NCBI GenBank assembly: GCA_016871805.1
Contig: VHCG01000001.1
Span: 1-64,000 of the forward strand
From: Verrucomicrobiota bacterium
GTDB taxonomy: Bacteria; Verrucomicrobiota; Verrucomicrobiia; Limisphaerales; UBA9464
Direction: 5' to 3'
DNA: 64,000 nt
Part shown: piece by piece, positions 21,315 through 31,479 of the stretch
Layout of the letters: the number at the start of each line of letters is the position of its first letter
How positions within the stretch are numbered: the stretch's first letter is position 1
Made by a program: the position numbers and the translations under genes
Notes under the pieces: generated by a model
The model's input: the letters and a program-made list of their open reading frames with translations, nothing else
Told to the model about the DNA's origin: nothing
Databases searched by the model: none

Positions 21315-21935
21315 TCAGTCGGAAAGTTGGAAGTCCTGACGGTCCCGACGCAGCGCCTCGGCATCGTGGATCGCCCGCAGCCGGGCCAGATCCGACTCCC
21401 GGGTGTCGCTCAGCAGCAGGTAGTCGAACTCCGTCCACCGCGCCGCCTCGGAACGGGCGGACTCCAGTCGACACCGGAGCGATTCCTCGGAATCCGAACC
21501 CCGACCCCGAAGCCGCTGCTCAAGCTGGGACATCGTGGGCGGGGTCAGGAACACCGTCACCAGCGCCCGGACCAGGATCGGATCCGACTGCGCCGCCCTG
21601 CGGACCAGGTCGGCACCCTGGACATCGATGATCAGGAGCACATCCCTGCCCTCGCCCAGCAGCTCCAGGACGCTCGACCTCAACGTCCCATAGCTCCGCC
21701 CATAGACGGTTGCGTGCTCGAGGAACTCCCCACGCCCGACCCTGGCGGCGAAGTCGTCGGCCGAGAGGAAATGGTAGTCGACCCCCTGGACCTCCGCGCC
21801 GCGCGGCGCCCGGGTGGTGCAGGTGGTGACCCGACGGAGATTCGGGGCGTGTCCCAGCAGGGCCTCGCCAACCGTGGTCTTCCCGGCGCCCGAAGGGGCG
21901 GACACCAGCAGGATGAATGGGGTTCTGCGGATCAT
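21315..21935 (-). CDS. gmk: Guanylate kinase
   Basis: LVSAPSGAGKTTVGEALL; TTCTTRAPRGAEVQGVDYHFLS; LIIDVQGADLVR. Confidence 0.93.
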   Translation of the reverse strand: MIRRTPFILLVSAPSGAGKTTVGEALLGHAPNLRRVTTCTTRAPRGAEVQGVDYHFLSADDFAARVGRGEFLEHATVYGRSYGTLRSSVLELLGEGRDVLLIIDVQGADLVRRAAQSDPILVRALVTVFLTPPTMSQLEQRLRGRGSDSEESLRCRLESARSEAARWTEFDYLLLSDTRESDLARLRAIHDAEALRRDRQDFQLSD

Positions 21936-22807
21936 TCGACGTTCTGGACCTGTTCCCTAAACCGTTCGAGTTCGGTCTTCAAGCCCACCACCTCGACCGC
22001 GATCTGCGCGTCATTCGACTTGGAACCGATGGTGTTGACCTCGCGGTGGATCTCCTGGGCGAGGAAGTCGAGCTTCCGGCCCACGGGATCCCGGCTGCGT
22101 CGACAGTCCTCGAACTGGACGAAATGGCTCTCGAGGCGCGCCAACTCCTCGCTGATGTCGGACCGATCGGCAAACAGCACGAGCTCCTTGAGCAGCCGCT
22201 CGTCGTCGGCCTGCACCCCCTCGAGCCCCGCCGCGTGGATCCGCTGGAGCAGACCCTCGCGATATCGCTTCTGGACCTCCGGAGCGCGGTCACGGACGCG
22301 TGCGCTGGCGGAGCGGAGGGCCCCGATGCGTTCGACCAGATCGCGTTCGAGCGCACCGCCCTCGCGGTCCCGCGTGGCGTTGAACTCCTGGAGCGCGGAC
22401 CGCACCGCGGCCTCGATGGCGGGCCAGAAGGCCTCGGCGTCGGCCACCGTGGATCCCGGACGCAGGACTCCGGGACACCGCAGGAGGGCGTCGAGGGTCA
22501 CCGCCCCCTCGAGTTGGAGGTCCTTGGCGAGGGATCCGAGCTCCCGGGCATAGGCCTCGGCGAGCGGACGGTTCAGCTGCAGGGCGAGGGCGTTGGCCGG
22601 GAGATCGAGATCGACCCGGACCTCGACCCGACCGCGGGACACCTCCCTCAGGACCTCCTCGCGGACCCGGGATTCCAGGGGCTCAAGCTCTGCCGCGAGG
22701 CGGGTCTGCACCTCCGCCTGCTTGCGGTTGACGGAGCGGATCTCGACCCCCACGCGGACCCCATCCGCCACATGGACACCACGGCCGAAGCCGGTCATCG
22801 AACGCAT
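21932..22807 (-). CDS. YicC/YloC family endoribonuclease-like protein
   Basis: MRSMTGFGRG N-terminus; C-terminal GRKLDFLAQEIHREVNTIGSKSNDAQIA. Confidence 0.93.
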   Translation of the reverse strand: MRSMTGFGRGVHVADGVRVGVEIRSVNRKQAEVQTRLAAELEPLESRVREEVLREVSRGRVEVRVDLDLPANALALQLNRPLAEAYARELGSLAKDLQLEGAVTLDALLRCPGVLRPGSTVADAEAFWPAIEAAVRSALQEFNATRDREGGALERDLVERIGALRSASARVRDRAPEVQKRYREGLLQRIHAAGLEGVQADDERLLKELVLFADRSDISEELARLESHFVQFEDCRRSRDPVGRKLDFLAQEIHREVNTIGSKSNDAQIAVEVVGLKTELERFREQVQNVE

Positions 22808-22882
22808 GCGCAGAGGCTGACCGTCAGCTCCGACCAACGCGAGCGCGAACCCAGTGGGGGCGGGGCACGCGGAGGAAGCGGG

Positions 22883-23268
22883 GACTCACACGGTGACGCA
22901 GAGGCACGGAGGAAAGGCGGGGGAGATCAAGACGGAGGCGATGCCGGTAGGGCTGTGCTCCGCCACGGTCCCATCTTGATCCGATGCGCGTCGTGCACCC
23001 GTGAAGGCGGACGGGTTCGTCTGCGGCGTCAGAGGATCCCGGCTGGAACCACAGGTCGACCAACCCCTCGTGGTCTAGATGGGGACGCCACGGAGGGCGT
23101 CCCCACCGGGGTGGTCGCTCCTGCGCCCAGTGATGCAGGGCACTGCATCACCCACCCATCGATGCCTTCGGCTTACGAACCGGTGCCACACCAACCCCGT
23201 GATTCCGTCCGCTTTTTCACCTCCCTCTCCCGGTTCTCCCTCCGCGTCTCCGCGTCGCCGTGTGAGTC
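22883..23268. repeat. MITE-like dispersed element, full-length copy A (386 bp) with terminal inverted repeats
   Basis: Left GACTCACACGGTGACGCAGAGGCACGGAGG; right end reverse complement GACTCACACGGCGACGCGGAGACGCGGAGG; interior similar to 31480-31887. Confidence 0.85.
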
Positions 23269-23306
23269 TTCTTCCCCCTCCCTGCGTGCACCGATACGCT
23301 CCCGGG

Positions 23307-24257
23307 ATGATTCCCAGCGTGCCCGACCCCCTGTCCCTGATCCGACCGCGTCGACGCATCGAGGGTTTCTCGGCCATCCTCCTGCCGTTCCTCTCGGAGG
23401 GTTCCGTCGACTGGGACGGATTCCGCGGACACGTGCGTCGGACCGTCGAGGCCGGACTCGGACCCGCGGTCAACATGGACACCGGGTTCGGCAACCTGAT
23501 CAACGAAGCCACCAAACGCCACGCCCTGGAGATCACACGCCAGGAATGCGCCGGTCGATCCTACGTCGCTGGCGCCTTCGTGGGCGATGCGCCCGGGGCC
23601 GCGTTTGCCCGCGATGCCTACGCCCGCCAGATGGAGATGATCCAGGAGTTCTCCGGCATTCCGGTGATCTTCCAGAGCCATGGCCTGACCGGCCAGCCCG
23701 ACGACACCATCGTTGCCGCCTACGCCTCGCTTGGGGCGCTCTGCGACCGGTTCGTGGGGTTCGAGCTCGGCACCATGTTCGCCCCGTTCGGCAAGATCTA
23801 CTCCCTCGACGTCTTCCGCGGGTTGATGGGGGTGAGGTCGTGTATCGGGGCCAAACACTCGTCGCTCCGTCGGGATCTCGAATGGCAACGGCTCGTCCTG
23901 CGCGATGCCATCCGGCCCGACTTCCGCGTGTACACCGGGAACGACCTCGCGATCGACATGGTCATGTACGGCAGCGACTACCTTCTGGGGCTGTCGACCT
24001 TCGCCCCCGACGTCTTTGCCCGACGCGACGCCGCCTGGGCGGCGGGCGACCCGGCGTTCCACGAACTCAACGACCTGCTGCAGTACCTGGGGTTCCTGGC
24101 GTTCCGTCCGCCCGTGCCCGCCTACAAGCACAGCGCCGCACAGTTCCTGAAGCTCCGCGGCTGGATCGGGTGCGACGACACCCATCCCCGCTCGCCGCGG
24201 CGACCGGAGTCGGATCGGGAGATCCTCGCCGACATCGTGGCCCGGCTCCCGCGGTAA
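23307..24257 (+). CDS. Dihydrodipicolinate synthase/N-acetylneuraminate lyase-like family protein
   Basis: [57 protein letters not shown]. Confidence 0.75.
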   Translation: MIPSVPDPLSLIRPRRRIEGFSAILLPFLSEGSVDWDGFRGHVRRTVEAGLGPAVNMDTGFGNLINEATKRHALEITRQECAGRSYVAGAFVGDAPGAAFARDAYARQMEMIQEFSGIPVIFQSHGLTGQPDDTIVAAYASLGALCDRFVGFELGTMFAPFGKIYSLDVFRGLMGVRSCIGAKHSSLRRDLEWQRLVLRDAIRPDFRVYTGNDLAIDMVMYGSDYLLGLSTFAPDVFARRDAAWAAGDPAFHELNDLLQYLGFLAFRPPVPAYKHSAAQFLKLRGWIGCDDTHPRSPRRPESDREILADIVARLPR

Positions 24258-24364
24258 GACTCTGAGACCTCCCTGAACCCCTTCGTCCCCATGCCCACCG
24301 GAACCCTGAACCCCACAGCACGGCGGGCGGATCCGGTCCGTGGAACCCGGGAGGCCTGGGTGTC

Positions 24365-25651
24365 ATGACGGGGGGACGTCGCCTGGGGGTGCTGGTCACG
24401 GCGGCGTTGGCGCTGGTGTTCGATGGTGTCGAGCTGGGGCTCATGCCGGTCGCCTCGCTCTCGGTCTCGAAAAGCCTGCTCGGGGCGAGCTACACGCCGA
24501 CCCTGGGTGGCGACTGGTTCGCGCGGTTCACCGCAGCGCTCATGCTCGGGGCGGCCGTCGGCGGGATCGTCCTGGGAAACCTCGGGGATCGCATCGGCCG
24601 GACGCGGGCCCTCGGCGTGAGCGTGCTCGCCTACTCGGTGTTCGCCGGCCTCGGGGCGTGGGTCCGGAGCCAGGAAGAGATGCTGGCGCTGCGGTTCCTC
24701 GTCGGACTCGGCGTCGGTGGGGTCTGGCCCAACGCGGTCGCCCTGGCGGCCGAATGCTGGCCCGACAAATCGCGTCCCCTCGTCGCCGGACTCATGGGGG
24801 CCGCCCTCAACGCCGGCATCCTCGGTCTCTCTCAGGTCGCCCGACTCTGGCCCGTCACCCCGGACTCCTGGCGCTGGCTCTTCCACCTCGCCGCCGTGCC
24901 TGCAGCCCTCGGACTTCTCGCCCTCCGGATCGTCCCGGAATCGCCCCTCTGGCTCGCCCAACACGCGAAGGGATCCACCGCGAACCCCGACTCCACCCCG
25001 GCCCCGACGGCAAATCCGGTCCGCGAGCTCCTGCGTCCGCCCCTGCTCCACACCACCCTCGTCGGAATCCTGCTGGGATCCATTCCCATGATCGGCGCGT
25101 GGGCGGCGAGCAAGTGGATGATCCCCTGGGCCGACGCCGTCGCAGGCGCCACCACGCCCGGCTACAAGGCCTCGACCCAGGGGGCCTGGGCGTTCGGTGC
25201 CGTCCTCGGAAGCTTCGTCGGCGCCCAGGTCGCCGTGCTGCTGGGACGTCGACGCGCCTACGCCGCGATCAGCCTCGGGGCGGCGGCGCTGACGGTGGGA
25301 CTCTTCCGCGGCACCGTGCCGCTCCGACCGGAGTTCCTGCCGTTGGTCTTCGCCCAGGGCTTCGTCGGCACCCTCTTCTTCGGCTGGCTTCCGCTCTATC
25401 TCCCCGAGCTGTTCCCCACCCGCGTCCGGGCCGCCGGCACCGGCATCGCCTACAACGTCGGCCGCTTCGCCACCGCCGGCGGGGTCCTGCTCGCCGGATC
25501 CCTCTTCACCCTCCTCGGCGGCTCCTATCCGCAGGTGGGATCCCTTTGTGGACTCGTCTACCTGCTCGGTGTCGTCGCCATCCTCTGGGCTCCCGACACG
25601 ACGGATCGCACCCTGGCCCCAACCCCGGACCCGAAACCCTCCCGACCATGA
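24365..25651 (+). CDS. MFS transporter
   Basis: Multi-TM; GGIVLGNLGDRIGRTRAL; YLPELFPTRVRAAGTGIAYNVGR. Confidence 0.88.
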   Translation: MTGGRRLGVLVTAALALVFDGVELGLMPVASLSVSKSLLGASYTPTLGGDWFARFTAALMLGAAVGGIVLGNLGDRIGRTRALGVSVLAYSVFAGLGAWVRSQEEMLALRFLVGLGVGGVWPNAVALAAECWPDKSRPLVAGLMGAALNAGILGLSQVARLWPVTPDSWRWLFHLAAVPAALGLLALRIVPESPLWLAQHAKGSTANPDSTPAPTANPVRELLRPPLLHTTLVGILLGSIPMIGAWAASKWMIPWADAVAGATTPGYKASTQGAWAFGAVLGSFVGAQVAVLLGRRRAYAAISLGAAALTVGLFRGTVPLRPEFLPLVFAQGFVGTLFFGWLPLYLPELFPTRVRAAGTGIAYNVGRFATAGGVLLAGSLFTLLGGSYPQVGSLCGLVYLLGVVAILWAPDTTDRTLAPTPDPKPSRP

Positions 25652-28600
25652 AGTCCCTGCTGCGTCTCCTCCCGCTGACAATCCCGGTCTGGCTACCCGC
25701 CGCGGACTTCCACGATCCCAACGCCGACCGCGCGGCCCTGCCGAAGGTGCCCGTCGGGTTCGAGATCTCCTTCTTCGCCAAGGAACCACTCGTCCGACAA
25801 CCCTGCTCCATGGCGTTCGACGCCCGGGGTCGGCTGTGCGTCGGCATGGGACCCCAGTACCGGAACCCGAAGCCCGACACCCCTGGTGACAGCGTCGTGC
25901 TCGTGTTGGACGACGACGGCGACGGCCGGGCGGATCGCACCCGGGTCTTCGCTACCAGGTTCAACGCGATCCAGGGCCTCGCCTGGCACGGACGCGACCT
26001 CTGGGTCGCCAATGCCCCGGATCTGACCGTCGTGCGGGACCTCGATGGGGATGACGAGGCGGACGAATACGTCCGGATCTACACCGATCTCGGCAATCTC
26101 GAGCATGGGCTGCACGGGTTGAACTGGGCGCCGGACGGACGCCTCTACCTGAGCAAGGGCAATTCGAAGGGCCTCACCCAGCCGGGTCGGGTCGCGCCGA
26201 AGGCGTTCCGGGATCTCTGGGGCGTGCGGGCCCCGGTGGGCACGCCCGACCTGCCGCCCCCGCAGACGTTCCGCAAGGGCGAGTACCGGAAGGCCTACCA
26301 TGATCCGGCCGACGATTGGGGCCTCGAGGGCGGTGTGCTGCGGTGCGAGGACGGCGGGACCGGGCTCGAGATCGTGTCGCGCGGCATGCGGAACCCGTGG
26401 GACATGACGTTCGACGGCGGCTTCAACGCCCTGGTGACCGACAACGACCAGAATTCCGGTGACCGCGTGTTCCTGTCGTTCCAGGGGGCTCACTTCGGGT
26501 GGAACCATCCATGGAGCGCCCACTGGGGCACCCCACCCCATCCCCCGACGGCCCCGGTGAGCGGCCCCCTCCATGAGGGCTCGTACACCGGCATCGTGTT
26601 CGGCGATTCGCCGGCGTTTCCAGGATCGCATCGACAGGTGTTCTTCGTGAACGACTGGCTGCGGAAGGCGACCTTCGTCTGGCGTCCGGTGTGGGACGGC
26701 GCGCTGCTGAAACCCGCAGGCGGCGACTGGGAACCGTTCATCGACGGGGGCCGCTCGCTGTTCCGTCCGACCGATCTCGAGATCGGACCCGACGGCGCTC
26801 TGTGGATCCTCGGCTGGAGCGCCGGCTATGGCGCGGAGTACCGCGACGGACAGATGACCAGCGAGGGACGGGTGTTCCGCGTGACGGCCACCGGACGGAA
26901 GCCGGCGCCGGCCCTGGCGTCCAGGCGGGCCCGGCCGATGTCGGACCGGACCCCGACCGAGCTGATCGAGGATCTCGACGGACTCCTGCCGGTGTGGCGG
27001 ATCGATGCCCAGGACGAGCTGGTTCGACGCGGCGACACGGTCCGACCTGCCCTCCTCGCAGCCCTGAAGAAGCGACCGCCCTCCGAGACCCGCGAGACCT
27101 GGCTGCTCTGGACCCTGGGTCGCGGCCCGCTCGCGGATCGGTCCCGGGACGAGATCCTGCTGCAGTGGCTCAGGATGCCGGACACGGGTCTGAACCGCCG
27201 CATCCAGTGCGCGCGCATCCTCGCCGATCGGACCCGACGTCGCGGCACCGGCGCGGCATTGCCCAAGGCGGTGGTCTCCCTGCTGGAACACGCCGAGCCG
27301 CGCCTCCGCTTCGAGGCGGTCCAGGCCATCGGCCTGTGCCGACAGACCTCCACCCGCGACGCGCTGCTGCGCGCCCTGGCCACCGAATCGGATCGCGTCA
27401 CCGCCTACGCCGGCTGGCAGGCCCTGAGGCGCATCACGCCGGGGGACATTCTGGAGTCCCTGCTCGCCGACCCGCGTCCCGGCGTCCGACGCAGCGCCCT
27501 GCTGGCGCTGCTCGAGGATCAGGCCCTCGTGGACGGACAGGTCCGGCCCCTGGCGGCGGATCCGGATCCGTCGGTCCGGGAGATCGCTGCGCTCTGGCTG
27601 CAGAAGTCGGGCGCCGGCGCCGGAAGCGTCGAAGTCCGAGGCCGTCCGCTGGAGGCCGTGTTGTCGGGAGGCAAGGCCCACGAACCGGTCCTGCTGCCGG
27701 TGCGCTCGACGTCGACCACCCTCGACCAGGCCCTGGCGGCACTCGATTCCGGCTCTGCCGAACGCGGGGCCCGATGGTTCCACGCCCCGGGTGGGGCCGG
27801 CTGCGCACAGTGCCACCGGTTCAACGGTCAGGGAAATGCGTTCGGACCCGAACTCACAGCCATCGCCGACCGGGCGCCGGTCCGCCACCTCGTCCAATCC
27901 CTCCTCGAGCCCAATGCCGTCATCACCGAGGGATTCCAGCTCCTGACCGTCCAGACCCGGGACGCCGAACACTCCGGCATCCTCCTCGAGGAGAGCGGAC
28001 TGTCGGTGACCCTCGGCCTCGCGACCGGCGAGCGGGTGGTGATTCCGAAATCGAAGATCGTCGACCGGACCACGGAGAAGACCTCGGCCATGCCGGCGTT
28101 CGACACCGTCCTCGGTCCCGCGGAGGTCGCAGACCTCGTCGCCTACCTCCGAAGCCGTCCCGCGCCTGCCGCATCGACCCCGGCGACGGCAACACTCCCG
28201 GCAGCCACATCGGGATTCGGGTTCGAGGACACGGAGGGACGACTCCGGATCCGACGGAACGGCCAACCGCTGGCGGAGTTCGTATACCGGGACGACCGGA
28301 TCCTGCGCCCCCACTTCGCCAACCTCCATGCCCTCGACGGTTCCCGGGTCACCCGCCGCCAGCCGCCCGTGTCGGGACAGGACGCAACCGACCACGACAC
28401 CATGCATCCGGGGCTGTGGCTGGGGTTCGGTGACATCAGCGGCGTCGACTTCTGGCGCAACCGCGGCCGCATCGACCATGTCGCGTTCGTCGACTCCCCG
28501 TCGGTCCAGGAGGGCACCCTCCGCTTCGCGACGGAATCGCGGCTCCGCGGTCCCGACGGCACCACGCTGGGTGCGATGACGAACCGGTTCACGATCCAGC

Positions 28601-29082
28601 CGGGGGACGGCTTGTGGATGCTGACGTGGGAGGCGGTCCTGGTGCCAGCGGGGACCGAGCTGGTGCTGGGGGACCAGGAGGAGATGGGCTTCGCGGCACG
28701 GGTGGCCACACCGCTGACCGAGAAGATCGGGGGTCGGATCCTCAGCAGCACGGGGCGGGTGTCGGCCCAGCAGACGTGGGGACAGGCGGCCGACTGGTGC
28801 GACTACGCCCGGGCGGTGGAGGGGCGGTCGACCGGGATCACCCTGATGGCGGATCCATCCAACTTCCGACCGAGCTGGTGGCACAACCGGGACTACGGCG
28901 TCTTCGTGGCGAACCCGTTTGGTCGCGAGGCGATGAAGCAGGGGGCGAAGAGCGCCGTGGTCGTGAAACCGGGGAGCCCGCTGCGCCTGCGGTTCGGAGC
29001 GGTGCTGCATTCCGGTCCGGCCGAGCCGCCCTTCGATCCGACAGCGGCCTACCTGCGTTTCAGAAACCGCTCCACTCCCTGA
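25648..29082 (+). CDS. PVC-type membrane-bound dehydrogenase: beta-propeller + HEAT-like + c-type cytochrome + DUF6807-like domain
   Basis: PVGFEISFFAKEPLVRQPCSMAFDARGRLCVGMGPQY; HEAT-like segment; CAQCHRFNGQGNAFGPEL; C-terminal HHxx-like GQDATDHDTMHPGLWLGFGDISGVDFW; ATGA overlap with upstream MFS gene. Confidence 0.85.
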   Translation: MKSLLRLLPLTIPVWLPAADFHDPNADRAALPKVPVGFEISFFAKEPLVRQPCSMAFDARGRLCVGMGPQYRNPKPDTPGDSVVLVLDDDGDGRADRTRVFATRFNAIQGLAWHGRDLWVANAPDLTVVRDLDGDDEADEYVRIYTDLGNLEHGLHGLNWAPDGRLYLSKGNSKGLTQPGRVAPKAFRDLWGVRAPVGTPDLPPPQTFRKGEYRKAYHDPADDWGLEGGVLRCEDGGTGLEIVSRGMRNPWDMTFDGGFNALVTDNDQNSGDRVFLSFQGAHFGWNHPWSAHWGTPPHPPTAPVSGPLHEGSYTGIVFGDSPAFPGSHRQVFFVNDWLRKATFVWRPVWDGALLKPAGGDWEPFIDGGRSLFRPTDLEIGPDGALWILGWSAGYGAEYRDGQMTSEGRVFRVTATGRKPAPALASRRARPMSDRTPTELIEDLDGLLPVWRIDAQDELVRRGDTVRPALLAALKKRPPSETRETWLLWTLGRGPLADRSRDEILLQWLRMPDTGLNRRIQCARILADRTRRRGTGAALPKAVVSLLEHAEPRLRFEAVQAIGLCRQTSTRDALLRALATESDRVTAYAGWQALRRITPGDILESLLADPRPGVRRSALLALLEDQALVDGQVRPLAADPDPSVREIAALWLQKSGAGAGSVEVRGRPLEAVLSGGKAHEPVLLPVRSTSTTLDQALAALDSGSAERGARWFHAPGGAGCAQCHRFNGQGNAFGPELTAIADRAPVRHLVQSLLEPNAVITEGFQLLTVQTRDAEHSGILLEESGLSVTLGLATGERVVIPKSKIVDRTTEKTSAMPAFDTVLGPAEVADLVAYLRSRPAPAASTPATATLPAATSGFGFEDTEGRLRIRRNGQPLAEFVYRDDRILRPHFANLHALDGSRVTRRQPPVSGQDATDHDTMHPGLWLGFGDISGVDFWRNRGRIDHVAFVDSPSVQEGTLRFATESRLRGPDGTTLGAMTNRFTIQPGDGLWMLTWEAVLVPAGTELVLGDQEEMGFAARVATPLTEKIGGRILSSTGRVSAQQTWGQAADWCDYARAVEGRSTGITLMADPSNFRPSWWHNRDYGVFVANPFGREAMKQGAKSAVVVKPGSPLRLRFGAVLHSGPAEPPFDPTAAYLRFRNRSTP

Positions 29083-29111
29083 GCCATCCAGAGCCATCCT
29101 CGCCCCGGTCC

Positions 29112-30596
29112 ATGTCCGAACCCTTCAAGCTGACCCGCATCGCCTCGCTCAAGACCGTCGACGAGTTCCGTGCCCATCTCGCGTCGCTCGGACTCGACAT
29201 CCCGACCGAGGACACCCTCGCCACAACCGGGTCCCCGCTGCTCCAACCGGTGGGCGGACTGACGATCCACGGGAAGACGATCGGCAACCGGTGGGCGATC
29301 CACCCGATGGAGGGCTGGGACGGCACCACGGATGGCGGGGTCACCGACGACATGCGGCGCCGCTGGCGTCGGTTCGGAGAAAGCGGGGCGAAGCTGATCT
29401 TCGGCGGCGAGGCCATGGCGGTCCGGCCCGACGGACGGGCCAACCCGAACCAGCTCATCCTCCAGGAGTCCAACCGCGACGGACTCCGGGAACTCCTCGG
29501 CATCCTCCGCGACGCCCACCAGCAGCACCACGGGACCACGGAGGACCTCGTGGTCGGGTTCCAGCTGACCCATTCGGGACGCTTCTGTCGTCCGAACGAC
29601 AAGAAACGCTTCGAGCCCCGGGTCGCCTTCCGGCATCCGCTGCTGGATGGACGCTTCCGGGTGGACTCCGACGCCCAGGTGCTCACGGATGACGAGGTCC
29701 GGGACCTGATCCGGGACTACGTCCGCGCGGCGCGCCTCGCACAGGAGGTCGGAGCCGACTTCGTCGACCTCAAGCACTGCCACGGCTACCTGCTTCACGA
29801 GTTCCTTGGCGCCCACACCCGCCCGGGCCCCTACGGCGGCAGCTTCGAGAACCGGACCCGGATCCTGCGTGAGATCGTCGAGGGTATCCGGGCCGACGGG
29901 AACCCCATCGACATCGCGGTCCGCCTGAGCGCCTTCGACTTCGTCCCGTTCCGTCCGGATCCGGCCCGATCACAGCCCGGCAAACCCGGTCCCGGAATCC
30001 CGGAGGACTACTCGGCCCACCTTCCCTACCGGTTTGGATTCGGGATCGATCCGCACCATCCGGAGACACACGACCTGACCGAGACCTTCCGGTTCGCCGA
30101 CCTTTGCGTGGACCTCGGGATCCGGCTGCTCAACCTCACCGCCGGATCGCCCTACTACAACCCGCACATCCAGCGCCCCGCAGCCTATCCGCCATCGGAT
30201 GGCTACCAGCCGGCGCACGACCCGTTGATCGACGTGGCGCGGCAGCTGGACGTCGTGCGCCGGGTGAAGGCCCACCTCGCCGGACGCGGCGCCGCGGTGG
30301 TCGGCACCGCGTACAGCTACCTGCAGGAATACCTGCCCCACGTGGCGCAGGCCGTGGTGCGACGGGGCTGGACCGATCTCGTCGGCCTCGGACGCATGAC
30401 CCTCAGCTATCCCGGCATCCTGTCCGATGCGACCCGCCAGGGAGTCCTGACGCCGCGGCTGCTGTGTCGGACCTTCAGCGACTGCACCACCGCGCCGCGC
30501 AATGGTCTGATCTCAGGGTGCTATCCGCTCGACGACCACTACCGGGTCAAACCGGAGGCCAAGCGGCTCAAGGCGATCAAGAAGGGATCGGCCTAG
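29112..30596 (+). CDS. NADH:flavin oxidoreductase (Old Yellow Enzyme family)
   Basis: HPMEGWDGTTDGGVTDDMRRRWRRFGESGAKLIFGGEAMAV; LKHCHGYLLHEFLGAHTRPGPYGGSFENRTR. Confidence 0.9.
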   Translation: MSEPFKLTRIASLKTVDEFRAHLASLGLDIPTEDTLATTGSPLLQPVGGLTIHGKTIGNRWAIHPMEGWDGTTDGGVTDDMRRRWRRFGESGAKLIFGGEAMAVRPDGRANPNQLILQESNRDGLRELLGILRDAHQQHHGTTEDLVVGFQLTHSGRFCRPNDKKRFEPRVAFRHPLLDGRFRVDSDAQVLTDDEVRDLIRDYVRAARLAQEVGADFVDLKHCHGYLLHEFLGAHTRPGPYGGSFENRTRILREIVEGIRADGNPIDIAVRLSAFDFVPFRPDPARSQPGKPGPGIPEDYSAHLPYRFGFGIDPHHPETHDLTETFRFADLCVDLGIRLLNLTAGSPYYNPHIQRPAAYPPSDGYQPAHDPLIDVARQLDVVRRVKAHLAGRGAAVVGTAYSYLQEYLPHVAQAVVRRGWTDLVGLGRMTLSYPGILSDATRQGVLTPRLLCRTFSDCTTAPRNGLISGCYPLDDHYRVKPEAKRLKAIKKGSA

Positions 30597-30618
30597 CCAA
30601 TCCACGGAAGCGACCGCC

Positions 30619-31473
30619 ATGCACCACGACCCCATCGGCCTGATCGGACTCGGACTGATGGGTACGGCTCTGACGGAGCGCCTGCTGGAGCATGGCCTCC
30701 CGGTGGTGGTCTGGAACCGGACCCGATCGAAGGCCGACCCGCTGATCGCCCTCGGGGCGCGCTGGAGCGACAACCCGCTCGTGGACTGTCGAAGGGTCCT
30801 TGTGAGCCTCTATGACAGTGCCTCGGTGGAGGCGGTCCTGACACCTCTTCTGGTCCAGGCCCCGGTTGGCCGGGTGATCCTCGACACGACGACCGGCGAT
30901 CCGGAGTCGACGATGGCCCTCGGTTCGAGATGTGCCGATCGAGGCCTCCAGTACCTCGATGCGCCCATCTCAGGCTCGAGCGAGCAGACCCGACGGGGCG
31001 ACGTGACCCTCTTCGTGGGGGGGGACCGGGCGACGTTCGAGTCGTGCGCCGACCTGTGGTCGATCCTGGGCCGTCGGGTGCTGCATGTGGGACCGTGCGG
31101 GAGTGCGGCCCGGATGAAGCTGATCACCAACCTCGTGCTGGGACTGAACCGCGCGGCGTTGGCGGAGGGCTTGGCGTTCGCGGAGGCGCTGGGAGTGGAT
31201 CCTGCCGCGGCCCTCGAGGCGCTCAAGAACAGCAATGCATTCTCCCGTGCGATGGACGTGAAGGGCGACAAGATGGTGTCGCGGGACTATGCCCCGCAGG
31301 CCCGGTTGTCCCAGCATCTGAAGGACGTCCGACTCATCCTCGACGCGGCGAGTGGGTCAGGACTCACGCTGCCCCTGGCGGAGGCCCACCGTCGACTGAT
31401 GGAACATGCGGAGCGGCTCGGACTCGGTGACCAGGACAACAGCGTCATCCTCGAGGTCCTTCGTCGGAGGTAA
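30619..31473 (+). CDS. NAD(P)-dependent oxidoreductase (3-hydroxyisobutyrate dehydrogenase-like)
   Basis: IGLIGLGLMGTALTERLL; DAPISGSSEQTRRGDVTLFVGGD; GSAARMKLITNLVLGLN. Confidence 0.9.
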   Translation: MHHDPIGLIGLGLMGTALTERLLEHGLPVVVWNRTRSKADPLIALGARWSDNPLVDCRRVLVSLYDSASVEAVLTPLLVQAPVGRVILDTTTGDPESTMALGSRCADRGLQYLDAPISGSSEQTRRGDVTLFVGGDRATFESCADLWSILGRRVLHVGPCGSAARMKLITNLVLGLNRAALAEGLAFAEALGVDPAAALEALKNSNAFSRAMDVKGDKMVSRDYAPQARLSQHLKDVRLILDAASGSGLTLPLAEAHRRLMEHAERLGLGDQDNSVILEVLRRR

Positions 31474-31479
31474 CGAGGG

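Noticed and set aside
24340-25647. N-terminal extension of the 1580-aa plus ORF
   Set aside because: Overlaps the MFS transporter in another frame with low-complexity Arg/Pro/Gly-rich sequence; the real start is ATG 25648.
25693-29097. 1134-aa minus-strand ORF opposite the PVC dehydrogenase
   Set aside because: GC-rich shadow frame; no recognisable domains, while the plus-strand frame encodes clear heme and propeller motifs.
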